Part shown: piece by piece, positions 1 through 7,971 of the stretch | Numbering within the stretch: the first letter of the stretch is position 1 | How the letters are laid out: each line of letters begins with the position of its first letter | Assembly (NCBI GenBank): GCA_035518875.1 | Contig: DATIXD010000317.1 | Location: forward strand, 1-18,454 | Source: DATIXD01 sp035518875 | GTDB taxonomy: Bacteria > Pseudomonadota > Gammaproteobacteria > Methylococcales > Methylococcaceae | Direction: 5' to 3' | Length of the DNA: 18,454 bases | Made by a program: the position numbers and the translations under genes | The notes under the pieces: model-generated | Database searches by the model: none | What the model was told of the DNA's origin: nothing | What the model saw: only the letters and a program-made list of their open reading frames with translations

Positions 1-1937
1 GCCAGCATCGCTTCCTTCACGCTCACCCCGCGTACTGCCGGCAGCCGCTTGAGCGCGGCATAGAGGGCCGTGCGTTGGGCTTCGTCGACGTCGAGAAAAG
101 CGCCGGAAAGTGCGCCCTCTTCGCGTAGGAGCCGGTTGAGGTTGTCCAGGGACAGGTAGACGCTGACGCCGATGAGATCGTCGACCAGTCCCGCCACCGG
201 AACTTCCGTCACCCGTCGCTCCCCTTCCAGCACCTCGACACTGACCATATTACCCGGAGCGACGCCTAGGCTTTTCGCCAGCTTGGCCGACATCAGCAGG
301 CCCTCCGCCGGCAATTCAATCCGGCGGTAATTCACATCGACGATCGCGCGCAGATCCCCTGCCGGCGGCAGGCCGAGCAGGCCAGTGCGCCGCTGCCGGT
401 GTCCGAACCTGAGCCTGACCGGCACATAACGGAACGGCTCGGCGGCGGTCACCCCAGGCAAGTGGCGGAGGGCGTGACGGGCGGAAGCGGACAGCGGGTT
501 GGAGAACTCGATCATGACGTCCTCACGCTGCGCGGCCCGGAACTGGAGATCCATGATGTAGGCGAGCGCATCCATGCCGTAGCGCCCGGCGATCAGGATC
601 GCCACCGCCAGCGCGATTCCCAGGATCGACAGCGCCGCCTTCCAGGGCCGCCGCTCCAGATTGCGCACAATCATGCGGGCAGCCACCGACAGCCAATGCT
701 GGAAACCCAGTCGTTCGATGACGGTCGGCGCGAACCGGGCCGGAACCTCGGGGCGCATGGCTTCGGCCGGCGGCAAGCGCACGGCGCGCGCCACCGCACC
801 GAAGGCCCCGGCAAGCGCGGCGACGAGGCTCGCGCCCACGGCTACCGACACGCCGAACGGACTCAGTACCCACTCCAGCCTGGGGAAGTGGAAGAAATCG
901 CGATAGAGCGCGGTGAATAAACCGCCCAGCCAGTAGGCGGTCGGCATGCCCAGTGCGGCGCCGACGATCACGACTCCCAGTACGAACTTGAGGTAATGCC
1001 AGCCCACGGCCGCGTTGCCGTATCCGAAGGCCTTGAGCACGGCGACCTGGTCTCGCTGGGTCGTCACCAGGCGTGAGAGCGCGATGTGGATAATGAAGGC
1101 CGCCACGGCGAGGAAGATGCCGGAGAGCGCGGCGCCGTAGACACGGGTTTGGTTGATCTCGTCGGAAATGACCTTGTGGGAGAGGTGATCGGCCCGGCCG
1201 TAGGCGCCGAGCGTGCCGTAGCGGTCGAGCAGCCGGTCGAGGGCGTGGATGATCTCGGGTTCCGAAGCGCCGCGCGCGAGCGAAACCGCCACGCGGTTGA
1301 AGGCGCCGTACATATCGTAGGCATGGGCGACCGCCTCCCGGCCCATCCACAGAACGCCGTAGCGCTTGTCGTCGGGCAGGCCGCTGGCCGGCCGCAGGAC
1401 ATAGATATATTCCGGCGAAATGGCGATGCCCTCCACCCGCAATCGTTGCCAGCGGCTGTTGATCACAGCGCCGAGGCTAGCGCCCGGATCGAGTCGGTTG
1501 GCCTTGGCGAACCCTTCGGATATCAATACTTCGTCGCGCGCGCCGGGTTCGATGTAGCGGCCCCGGCGCAGTTGCAGGTCGTTCAGCCGGGGGCGGCCGC
1601 GATCGGGTAGGGAGGCCAAAAGGCCGGTCGCCGGTTCCTCCAGACCCGGCACGTCCAACGTTACCTCCAGCGTGACGCCGGTCTCGACTGCCGCCACCCC
1701 CGGCAGCGCGGCGATGCGCTGCGCCGCGCTTTCGGGGGCACGTTTGAGCGAGGCGAAGACATCGGCGAAGCGATACTGCCGGTAGTAATCCGCCCGCGCC
1801 GTGAGCAGCATTTCGTACACGCCGCGGGTGGTGACGAACACGCCCACGCCGCAGGCGACGACGAGGGCCACCGCGAGCATCTGTCCGCGCAGATGCCACA
1901 GATCGCGCAGCAGCTTGCGATTCAGGGCACTCACCAT
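1..1937 (-). CDS. FtsX-like ABC transporter permease, 3' end beyond the left edge
   Basis: The frame is open from an ATG at 1937 down to the window edge (about 645 codons seen). The ATG overlaps the stop codon of the upstream ATPase gene by 7 bases, so the two are translationally coupled. The product begins with a short basic cytoplasmic stretch (RKLLRDLWHLRGQ) and a first membrane helix (about residues 20-42). A long extracytoplasmic region follows, then three closely spaced helices (LSGIFLAVAAFIIHIAL; FVLGVVIVGAALGMPTAYWL; VSVAVGASLVAALAGAFGAV). A second half starts with another helix (LSILGIALAVAILIAG) and another extracytoplasmic region. Two FtsX/MacB-type halves are typical of about 790-residue permeases that work with a LolD/MacB-like ATPase to export lipids, peptides or drugs; the substrate is unknown. 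The C-terminal helices lie outside the window. No periplasmic adaptor gene is visible. No frameshifts were found on manual translation. Confidence 0.85.
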   Translation of the reverse strand, partial: MVSALNRKLLRDLWHLRGQMLAVALVVACGVGVFVTTRGVYEMLLTARADYYRQYRFADVFASLKRAPESAAQRIAALPGVAAVETGVTLEVTLDVPGLEEPATGLLASLPDRGRPRLNDLQLRRGRYIEPGARDEVLISEGFAKANRLDPGASLGAVINSRWQRLRVEGIAISPEYIYVLRPASGLPDDKRYGVLWMGREAVAHAYDMYGAFNRVAVSLARGASEPEIIHALDRLLDRYGTLGAYGRADHLSHKVISDEINQTRVYGAALSGIFLAVAAFIIHIALSRLVTTQRDQVAVLKAFGYGNAAVGWHYLKFVLGVVIVGAALGMPTAYWLGGLFTALYRDFFHFPRLEWVLSPFGVSVAVGASLVAALAGAFGAVARAVRLPPAEAMRPEVPARFAPTVIERLGFQHWLSVAARMIVRNLERRPWKAALSILGIALAVAILIAGRYGMDALAYIMDLQFRAAQREDVMIEFSNPLSASARHALRHLPGVTAAEPFRYVPVRLRFGHRQRRTGLLGLPPAGDLRAIVDVNYRRIELPAEGLLMSAKLAKSLGVAPGNMVSVEVLEGERRVTEVPVAGLVDDLIGVSVYLSLDNLNRLLREEGALSGAFLDVDEAQRTALYAALKRLPAVRGVSVKEAML

Positions 1938-2677
1938 GACAGGGCGCTCGGCGGAAGCTTGGTTTCGTTGCGGCGAACCTCGACGATCTGGCCGCTACTG
2001 ATGCGCATCACCCGGTCGGCCATCCCGGCGATGGCTGCGTTATGGGTGATCACGACGGTGATCGTCCCCAGCTCCCGATTGACTCGCTCCAGCACCTCCA
2101 GCACCACCTCGCCGGTAGCGAAATCCAGCGCTCCGGTCGGCTCGTCGCAGAGCAGCACGTCCGGGCGCTTCGCCACGGCGCGGGCGATGGCCACCCGCTG
2201 TTGTTCGCCGCCGGAGAGTTGCGCGGGAAAGTGGTTCAGGCGATCGCCCAGATCGACCAGTTCGAGGGCCTCGGCGGGATCGAGGGGGTGCTCGGCGATC
2301 TCGGTGACCAGTGCCACGTTTTCCAATGCGGTCAGGCTGGGAATGAGGTTGTAGAACTGGAACACGAAGCCAACGTGCTCGCGGCGGAAGCGGGTCAGTT
2401 GCTCCTCTGAAGCTTCGGTGAGGTTATGGTCCTGGTAATAAACCTCGCCGCTTGTCGGCACATCCAGCCCGCCGAGAATGTTCAGCAGGGTCGACTTACC
2501 GCTACCCGAAGCGCCCAGCAGCACCACGAACTCGCCTGCGTAGAGGTCCATGTCCACACGCCGCAATGCGTGTACCTCGACCTCGCCCATGTGGTAGACC
2601 TTGGATACACCATGGACGTGAAATACCGATTCGGGCGCGCCGCCAGTGGTTCCCTGATTGAAGTCGGATAGTGTCAC
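1931..2677 (-). CDS. ABC transporter ATP-binding protein, LolD/MacB family
   Basis: This is the ATPase partner of the overlapping permease. With a GTG start at 2677 the product is 248 residues, normal for this family. It has Walker A (GASGSGKS, about 55-62), a Q-loop (FVFQFYN, about 104-110), the ABC signature LSGGEQQ (about 154-160), and Walker B ending in DE (about 178-179) followed by PTGALD. The N-terminal pattern HGVSKVYHMGEVEVHAL is characteristic of the LolD/MacB/FtsE branch. An in-frame ATG at 2809 would add about 44 residues unlike the family and would run into the divergent gene beginning at 2800, so the GTG is preferred; its ribosome site is weak. It is the first gene of a minus-strand operon divergent from the formate dehydrogenase locus. 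Confidence 0.88.
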   Translation of the reverse strand: MTLSDFNQGTTGGAPESVFHVHGVSKVYHMGEVEVHALRRVDMDLYAGEFVVLLGASGSGKSTLLNILGGLDVPTSGEVYYQDHNLTEASEEQLTRFRREHVGFVFQFYNLIPSLTALENVALVTEIAEHPLDPAEALELVDLGDRLNHFPAQLSGGEQQRVAIARAVAKRPDVLLCDEPTGALDFATGEVVLEVLERVNRELGTITVVITHNAAIAGMADRVMRISSGQIVEVRRNETKLPPSALSW

Positions 2678-2730
2678 GGCCTGTCTTGTCTTGCTGCGGG
2701 GTGGGAATAGTTCAACATTGCGCCATTGGT

Positions 2731-2759
2731 TTGACCCGTTAAGGCGGTGCTGCTTTAAT
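2731..2759 (+). promoter_or_regulatory. Sigma-70 promoter of the formate dehydrogenase locus
   Basis: TTGACC at 2731-2736 and TTTAAT at 2754-2759 are separated by 17 bases, each hexamer matching the sigma-70 consensus at five of six positions. It lies about 40 bases before the first fdh-locus ORF. No known-regulator operator was recognised around it. The promoter appears undamaged although the downstream structural genes are broken. Confidence 0.6.
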
Positions 2760-2799
2760 TGAATCCCTCCCCCGTGCGCCCCTTCGTAAGGCAGACCCC

Positions 2800-3015
2800 A
2801 TGAAAACAACCTTCACCGACTCTCCCGATTCTGCCCGGCGCGGATTCATTCATCGACTGCTGGCGACCGTGGGCGGACTGTTCGCCCCGGCGGCGGCCGG
2901 CAAGGTGACCGCACAAGCGCCCGTGCCGGAGGAAAACGTCCCCGAGCAGCCGCAATCCCGGGGTTATCGGGAAACTGACCACGTCCGCGCCTATTATCGC
3001 GCAGCCCGCTTCTAA
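2800..3015 (+). CDS. Small Tat-signal protein of formate dehydrogenase operons
   Basis: This 71-residue protein has a twin-arginine motif near the N terminus (SARRGFIHRLL), a hydrophobic stretch (about 20-38) and the C-terminal signature GYRETDHVRAYYRAARF. That signature is the hallmark of the short 'formate dehydrogenase region Tat target' proteins found immediately upstream of the alpha subunit gene of membrane-bound, periplasmic-facing formate dehydrogenases. Its exact function is not established; it may assist maturation or export of the enzyme. An AAGG ribosome site lies at 2788-2791. The gene is intact and is followed 27 bases later by the broken alpha subunit gene, so it now stands before a non-functional enzyme. 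Confidence 0.85.
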   Translation: MKTTFTDSPDSARRGFIHRLLATVGGLFAPAAAGKVTAQAPVPEENVPEQPQSRGYRETDHVRAYYRAARF

Positions 3016-3042
3016 GCCGAATATTATATAGAGGCGCCCCCG

Positions 3043-5032
3043 ATGAAGCTGTTCAAACGCTCTGCTTCCGACGCCGCCGCATCCGCCGGCAACGCCAACC
3101 GTTCCGCAGGATCGGGCATCGAACAGCGCGTATTCGGTCTGGAGGAAATCCGCAAGGAAGTCGCCAGGTGGGTCCCAGCGCAAGTGGAGCGCGTCACCGG
3201 CACGCCCGAGGAACAGGTGAGGCTTGCCGCCAGGATCATGGCGGAACATCGTCCCGGCACCTTCATCTGGTGCATGGGCGGTACCAACGTGTTCCGCGGC
3301 CACGACAACGCGCAGGGGGCGACTGACGTCGGCCCCAACGCCGGCAAGCCTGCCCGGCTATTACGGGCTGACCGAGGACGCCTGGCGGCATTGGGCCAAG
3401 GTCTGGGACATAGACTACGATTGGCTGGCGGCCCGCTTCGACCAGGGCGAATATGACGACGGCACGGGCAAGAAGGTGAAGCCCATGTTCGCAAGCGGCA
3501 TCCCCGTTTCGCGCTGGGTGGACGGCGTGCTGGAAAAGGGCGAGAACATCTTCCAGCGCAATCTCATCAAGGCCATGCTGTTCTGCGGCCACGCCCCGAA
3601 TAGCCAGACCCGGGGTTCCGAGATGCGCGAGGCGATGAACAAGCTCGACCTGCTGGTGGTGTCGATCCTTATCCTGCGGTCACGGCGGTGATGAACGACC
3701 GTACCGACAACACCTATCTGCTGCCGGCCTGCACCCAGTTCGAGACTTACGGCTCGCTCACCTCCTCGAACCGCTCACTGCAGCGGCGCGAAGGGATCAT
3801 CGAACCCTTGTTCGAATCCCTGCCCGACCATGTCGTCCTGTACAAGTTCGCCCGCAAGTTCGGCTTCGAGAAGGAGCTGACCAAGCACATTGAGGTCGAG
3901 AGCGACGAGCCCCGCATCGAAGATATCCTGCGCGAGATCAACCGCGGCGCCTGGGCGACCGGCTACACCGGTCAAAGCCCCGAGAGGCTCAAACTACACC
4001 AGGAAAACTGGCACACCTTCAACACCACCACCCTGAAAGCCGAGGGCGGACCCTGCGACGGCGAGTTCTACGGCCTGCCCTGGCCGTGCTGGGGAACGCC
4101 GGAACTGAAACATCCCGGTTCGCACATTCTCTACGGCACCACCAAGACCGTCGCGGAAGGCGGCTCGCCCTTCCGCGCCCGGTTCGGGGTCGAGTATCAA
4201 GGCAAGAAGTTGCTGGCGGAAGGCTCCTACAACAAGGGTTCGGACATTAAGGACGGATATCCCGAATTCAGCGCCGAACTGTTGAAAAAACTCGGCTGGT
4301 GGAACGATCTAACCGAAGCCGAGAAAGCCCAGGCCGAGGGCAAGAACTGGAAGACCGATCTCTCCGGCGGCATCCAGCGGGTCGCGATCAAGCACGGCTG
4401 CGCGCCGTATGGCAATGCCAAGGCCCGCTGCATCGTGTGGAACTTCCCCGATCGCGCGCCAATTCATAGAGAGCCGCTCTACACCAACCGCCGCGAACTG
4501 GCCAAGGAATACCCGACCTACGAAGACCGCAAACGCTTCTGGCGCCTGCCCACCCGCTACGCCTCCATCCAGGCCAACGATTTCACGAAGGACTTTCCAC
4601 TGATCATGACCTCAGGGCGACTGGTGGAGTTACGCGGGCGGGGGCGATGAAACCCGCTCCAATCCTTGGCTGGCCGAACTGCAACAGGACATGTTCGTGG
4701 AGGTCAACCCGCGCGATGCCAACAACGCCGGCATCCGGCACGGCGAGCAGGTCTGGGTGGAAGGCCCGGAAGGCGGGCGAATCAAGGTCATGGCCTTCGT
4801 CACCGATCGCGTCCACCCCGGTGTCGTGTTCATGCCCTTCCACTTCGGCGGCCATTTCCAAGGCGAGGATCTGCGCCCCAAATACCCCGAGGGCGCCGCG
4901 CCCTATGTACTGGGCGAATCCTGCAACATCGTTTTCACCTACGGTTACGACTCGGTGACGGCGATGCAGGAGACCAAGGTTTCGTTGTGTCGGTTGAGGA
5001 AGGTGGCGTGTTTGTTGTGGATCGCCGGCTAA
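3043..5032 (+). pseudogene. fdhA: Formate dehydrogenase alpha (catalytic molybdopterin) subunit, degraded remnant
   Basis: Family members are about 960-1000 residues and carry a Tat signal, a [4Fe-4S] site and a Cys/Sec active site bound to Mo/W-bis-MGD. Here about 25 residues of a basic N terminus join directly to IEQRVFGLEEIRKEVA, which normally lies several hundred residues into the protein. The Tat signal, Fe-S ligands and catalytic Cys/Sec are absent. At about 3280 WCMGGT joins directly to NVFRGHDN, losing about 29 residues. The frame then changes near 3345 (resumes SLPGYYGLTEDAW), near 3665 (VVDPYPAVTAV can be rebuilt by adding one base) and near 4630 (VEYAGGGDETRSNPW can be rebuilt by removing one base). 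The remainder matches the family well: LLPACTQFETYGS, GLPWPCWGTPE, DLSGGIQRVA, AELQQDMFVEVNP, GESCNIVFTYGYDSVTAMQETK. The C-terminal end (after SLCRL) looks unusual. It cannot encode an active enzyme. Confidence 0.85.
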
Positions 5033-5129
5033 TGCGGCGTTCCGGGGGACCCGACCAATTGCGCCGCTGAGCTTAGCGTTCCTGTGAAAGCGCCTTGCGC
5101 GACCGACGAAATTGGGTTAATTAAAGTCC

Positions 5130-5747
5130 ATGAAACCCGAAAAACAAGCCCGACATTACACCGTCGAGGATTACCACAGCTGGCCGGATGACATTCGCTG
5201 CGAGCTGATCGACGGCGTGATCTACGACATGAGCCCCGCGCCGGTGATCGAACATCAGCGCCTTTCCCATACTTTGGCGGTCGAGCTCAGTGTATTGCTG
5301 CGTGCGGAAAAAAGATCGGGTGATGGTGGTGGTCGTGGTGGTTGCGAGCTGTTCACCGCGCCCATCGACGTAGTCTTGGCCACCGATTCAGTCGTGCAAC
5401 CCGATCTCATCGTGGTCTGCGATCCGCAAAAACTGGCCAACGGCAAATACGTGGACGGTGCGCCGGAGCTGGTGGTGGAAATCCTTTCCCCGGCCACGGC
5501 GGTCAAGGACAAGCGGGAGAAACGGCGGCTCTATGAGCGCTCGGGCGTCAAGGAATACGTCCTGATCGACCCGAACGAATATTACGCCGAATGCTACCGC
5601 TTAAACCGACAGGGGGAATATGGCTTGCCGGAGATACTGGGCAGCCGCGATGCCATGAAGCTCGAACTGTTTCCCGAACTCGACGCCTCTTTAGGGAGCA
5701 TGTTCGGTTGGCCGGATAATGACCGCGATATCGCCGAGCGTGGTTGA
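5130..5747 (+). CDS. Uma2-family (DUF820) putative PD-(D/E)xK endonuclease
   Basis: This complete 205-residue protein has the Uma2 hallmarks: YTVEDYHSWPDD at the start, ELIDGVIYDMSPAP (about 25-38), FTAPIDVVL (about 75-83), VQPDLIVVCD (about 89-98), PELVVEILSPAT (about 112-123), then the basic helix KDKREKRRLYERSGVKEYVLIDP (here split: about 126-134 and 135-148). Asp92, Glu117 and a following lysine are the likely metal/nuclease residues of the restriction-endonuclease-like fold. The biological role of the family is poorly defined. It lies between the remnants of fdh alpha and beta, where fdh operons normally carry no gene, and its stop is 3 bases before the beta ATG. It is probably an inserted accessory gene. 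The start at 5130 has only a weak ribosome site. Confidence 0.82.
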   Translation: MKPEKQARHYTVEDYHSWPDDIRCELIDGVIYDMSPAPVIEHQRLSHTLAVELSVLLRAEKRSGDGGGRGGCELFTAPIDVVLATDSVVQPDLIVVCDPQKLANGKYVDGAPELVVEILSPATAVKDKREKRRLYERSGVKEYVLIDPNEYYAECYRLNRQGEYGLPEILGSRDAMKLELFPELDASLGSMFGWPDNDRDIAERG

Positions 5748-5750
5748 ACC

Positions 5751-6365
5751 ATGGCCCGAATGAAGTTCCTTTGCGACGAAGAACGCTGCATCGAATGCAA
5801 CGCCTGCGTCACCGCCTGCAAGAACGACCACGAGGTGCCCTGGGGCGTACCGCCGCCGGGTCATTACCCTGGACAACGGCGTGCCGGGCGAAAAGACCAT
5901 CTCGGTCGCCTGTATGCACTGTACCGACGCACCGTGTCAGGCGGTGTGCCCGGTGGATTGCTTCTACACCACCGACGACGGGGTGGTGCTGCACGACAAG
6001 GATCTGTGCATCGGCTGCGGATATTGTTCTACGCCTGCCCGTTCGGCGCGCCCCAGTATCCGCAGAAGGACGCCTTCGGTGCGCGCGGCAAGATGGACAA
6101 ATGCACCTTTTGCGCCGGCGGCCCGGAAGAAGATCATTCCGAGGAGGAGTTCAGGGAATATGGCTGCAACCACCTGGCCGAGGGCAAGCTGCCCTTGTGC
6201 GCCGAGATGTGCTCGACCAAAGCGCTGTTGGCCGGCGATGCCGACCTGGTGTCGAACCTGTTCCGCGAGCGTGTGGTGCGCCGCGCCGGCAATGAACCTG
6301 TGGATGGGTTGGTAACGAAACCGCAGGGCAAGCCCTGGGGCTGGGACACGGCCTATAAGGAATGA
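5751..6365 (+). pseudogene. fdhB: Formate dehydrogenase beta (Fe-S) subunit with two compensating frameshifts
   Basis: Read naively this is an uninterrupted 204-residue ORF, but residues about 34-92 are out of frame. The N terminus (CDEERCIECNACVTACKNDHEVPWG) is correct. Near 5849 two bases are missing, and the true sequence continues one frame over (RRRVITLDN, VACMHCTDAPCQAVCPVDCF, DLCIGCGYC). Near 6026 one base is missing and the original frame returns (YACPFGAPQYPQK, KMDKCTFCAGG, LCAEMCSTKALL). The total loss is three bases, so the stop is still reached. The rebuilt protein would carry the four cysteine clusters for four [4Fe-4S] centres that relay electrons from alpha to the gamma cytochrome. 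As written, two of the four clusters are destroyed. The stop overlaps the start of the next gene (ATGA). Confidence 0.85.
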
Positions 6366-6565
6366 TCGCCGTGAAAGCCATGCTCCACTGTTTTTTTCTG
6401 CTTGGCGTCGTGTCCGGCTTGAGCGCCTGCTACGAAGACCCGACCGTTGTCACCCTGCACCAGGCGCGCCACTACAAGGGCAAAGTCGACGAACACTCAA
6501 CGGATGCGAATTGGCGGGCCGAGCAGTTGCGCGAACGTTTCCGCCAAGTGCAGACCGACCGTTGA
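6362..6565 (+). CDS. Small lipoprotein of the fdh operon
   Basis: This 67-residue protein has a short lipoprotein signal peptide with a lipobox ending LSAC (Cys23), then a mature part of about 45 residues containing HQARHYKGKVDEHS and the ending ERFRQVQTDR. Its ATG overlaps the beta subunit stop, and an in-frame GTG at 6371 lies at better spacing from AAGGA (6357-6361), so either start is possible; both keep the signal peptide. It precedes the cytochrome b (gamma) subunit. I know of similar short lipoprotein ORFs at this place in fdh operons but not of a demonstrated function. It is intact, unlike its neighbours. Confidence 0.7.
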   Translation: MIAVKAMLHCFFLLGVVSGLSACYEDPTVVTLHQARHYKGKVDEHSTDANWRAEQLRERFRQVQTDR

Positions 6566-6574
6566 GAATGGCTC

Positions 6575-7167
6575 ATGGGGTAGTGGCTCAAACCATGGTT
6601 TCTGCGGCCGATCCTGGCCCTGCTGTTGATTCCGTTAGGTCTGCAAGCGCACGGCGGCGGTGATCACAAACACGCTGCGGCGTCGAAAAGATCGCCCGAG
6701 GCGGTGAACCCGCTCGCCGAATATTGGCGCAAGGTGCGGGAAGGGGTGGCGGGCTACACGGCGGTCAGGGGACAGGAAACCCAGGTGCTGATTCAGGGCA
6801 ACGGCCAGAACTGGCGGCAGCTTCGCAATGGCCCCATCGCGGGTTTTGGCGGCGCGGCGCTGGCAGTGACCGTTTTCGCGCTCGGTGTGTTCTACCTTTG
6901 GCTGGGGAAAGTCCCCTTGATTCATCCCCGCACCGGCGAAACCGTGCGGCACTTGCGTTGCTCTTGATCGCTGGCGCGCTCGGACACATCTACATCGGTA
7001 CCATCGGTACCGAAGGCGCCCTGGAGGGCATGGTTTCGGGCGAGGTCGACAAGAGCTGGGCGATCCAGCACCATGACCTTTGGTACGAGGAAATGAAAAA
7101 CGGGGAGAGCGAATCCGGCCGTTCGCACCCCGAGACCGCAGGCCTCGCGGCACAAGGCCGTCATTAA
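6575..7167 (+). pseudogene. fdhC: Formate dehydrogenase gamma (cytochrome b) subunit, core deleted
   Basis: The frame begins ATG-GGG-TAG at 6575, an amber codon at codon 3, before a clear signal peptide (WLKPWFLRPILALLLIPLG; the next candidate start is a TTG inside it at 6626). It continues with family-typical NPLAEYWRKVREGVAGYT, VRGQETQVLIQG and NWRQLRNGPIAG, then one helix (about 6840-6905) and IHPRTGETV. At about 6947 it jumps to another frame that resumes with LLLIAGALGHIYIGTIGTEG and HHDLWYEEMKNGE. The intervening approximately 170-200 residues, containing the transmembrane helices that bind heme b and quinone, are missing. The stop at 7165-7167 lies just before the dodecin gene. A protein from this locus could not pass electrons to quinone. 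Confidence 0.82.
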
Positions 7168-7178
7168 TGGAGAATCTC

Positions 7179-7388
7179 ATGCCCGATCATGTCTACAAAG
7201 TCATCGAAATCGTCGGTTCGTCCACCGTAAGCAGCGACGAAGCCATCCGCAACGCCATCGAAAAAGCCGGCAAGACCATCCGCCACATCAACTGGTTTCA
7301 AGTCGTCGAAACCCGGGGACATGTCACGGACGGCAAGGTCGCCCATTTTCAGGTCGTGCTGAAAGTGGGTTTCCGACTGGAAGATTGA
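7179..7388 (+). CDS. Dodecin, flavin-binding dodecamer
   Basis: This 69-residue protein has the dodecin fold signature: VYKVIEIVGSSTVSSDEAIRNAI, then INWFQV with Trp39, which in the family stacks on the flavin isoalloxazine ring, and HFQVVLKVGFRLED with Gln58 as the probable flavin-contacting glutamine. Dodecins store or buffer FMN, riboflavin or CoA in the cytoplasm as hollow 12-mers. The ATG at 7179 is preferred over in-frame ATG 7167 because GGAG at 7169-7172 sits 6 bases before it and the family normally begins close to VYKVIEI. It lies 11 bases after the gamma remnant stop, so it may be transcribed from the fdh promoter. A palindrome follows the stop. Confidence 0.92.
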   Translation: MPDHVYKVIEIVGSSTVSSDEAIRNAIEKAGKTIRHINWFQVVETRGHVTDGKVAHFQVVLKVGFRLED

Positions 7389-7405
7389 TTCCAAGCTAAT
7401 CTATT

Positions 7406-7432
7406 GTCGGGTTACGCTCACGCTAACCCGAC
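7406..7432. repeat. REP-like intergenic palindrome
   Basis: Perfect 9-base inverted repeat, GTCGGGTTA at 7406-7414 and TAACCCGAC at 7424-7432, with a 9-base loop. I recognise this GTCGGGTTA...TAACCCGAC type as a widespread bacterial intergenic palindrome. It lies between dodecin and dsbB and may stop or stabilise transcripts. There is no T-run, so it is not a classic intrinsic terminator. Confidence 0.7.
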
Positions 7433-7464
7433 CTCCCGATATTCAAACCATCCATCTGCGAGTC

Positions 7465-7971
7465 ATGACTATTCCCAACGCCCGTGTTTGTTTCCTGCTC
7501 GGTTTCCTGTTTTGCGCCGGCCTGTTGCTGACGGCCATTTATTTCCAGTTCGTCGGTGGCCTCGAGCCCTGCCCCTTGTGCATCTCGCAGAGGATCATGG
7601 TGCTGGCGGTCGCGCTCGTGCTGCTCGCCGCCTTTCTGCACAATCCGGGCGGAACCGGCGTGCGGGTGTACGCCGTAGCCGGCTTCCTGACCGCCCTCGC
7701 CGGTGCCTCGATCTCCGGCCGGCACGTCTGGCTCCAACATCTGCCGGCCGAAGAAGTACCCGCTTGCGGTCCCGGCCTCGAGTACATGTTCCTGAATTTC
7801 CCCCTCTCCGACACCCTCCGTGCCATGTTGACCGGCACCGGCGACTGCGCCAAGGTGGACTGGACGCTGTTCGGTCTCAGCATGCCCGCGTGGGTGCTGT
7901 TATGCTTCCTGCTGCTGGCCGCGGTCAGTCTGGCGCAATTCTGGAACGCTTCCGGCAGGCGCGCAGCCTGA
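7465..7971 (+). CDS. dsbB: Disulfide bond formation protein B
   Basis: DsbB is the inner-membrane quinone reductase that reoxidises DsbA. The 168-residue length and four hydrophobic segments (about 8-26, 44-59, 66-82 and 135-158) fit the family. The first periplasmic loop carries CPLC (Cys36, Cys39) followed by SQR with Arg43, the position equivalent to the quinone-contacting arginine. The second loop carries Cys101 (PACGPGLEYM) and Cys128 (TGDCAKVDWT), the pair that exchanges with DsbA, and GLSMPAW leads into the last helix. All four catalytic cysteines are present. No dsbA is adjacent. It is set apart from the dodecin gene by the palindrome at 7406-7432. The ribosome site before the ATG at 7465 is weak. 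Confidence 0.95.
   Translation: MTIPNARVCFLLGFLFCAGLLLTAIYFQFVGGLEPCPLCISQRIMVLAVALVLLAAFLHNPGGTGVRVYAVAGFLTALAGASISGRHVWLQHLPAEEVPACGPGLEYMFLNFPLSDTLRAMLTGTGDCAKVDWTLFGLSMPAWVLLCFLLLAAVSLAQFWNASGRRAA

Noticed and set aside
523..1899. Apparent minus-strand ORFs with very Arg-rich products within the permease region
   Set aside because: They are other frames of one continuous permease gene. The true frame starts at ATG 1937, overlaps the ATPase stop and is open to the window edge with clear membrane helices.
3043..5032. Programmed frameshifting or selenocysteine recoding as the reason for the interrupted alpha gene
   Set aside because: The breaks lie at different, unrelated places without slippery sequence or recognisable stimulatory structure. 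The usual Sec/Cys site is in the deleted part, so a Sec codon cannot explain them.
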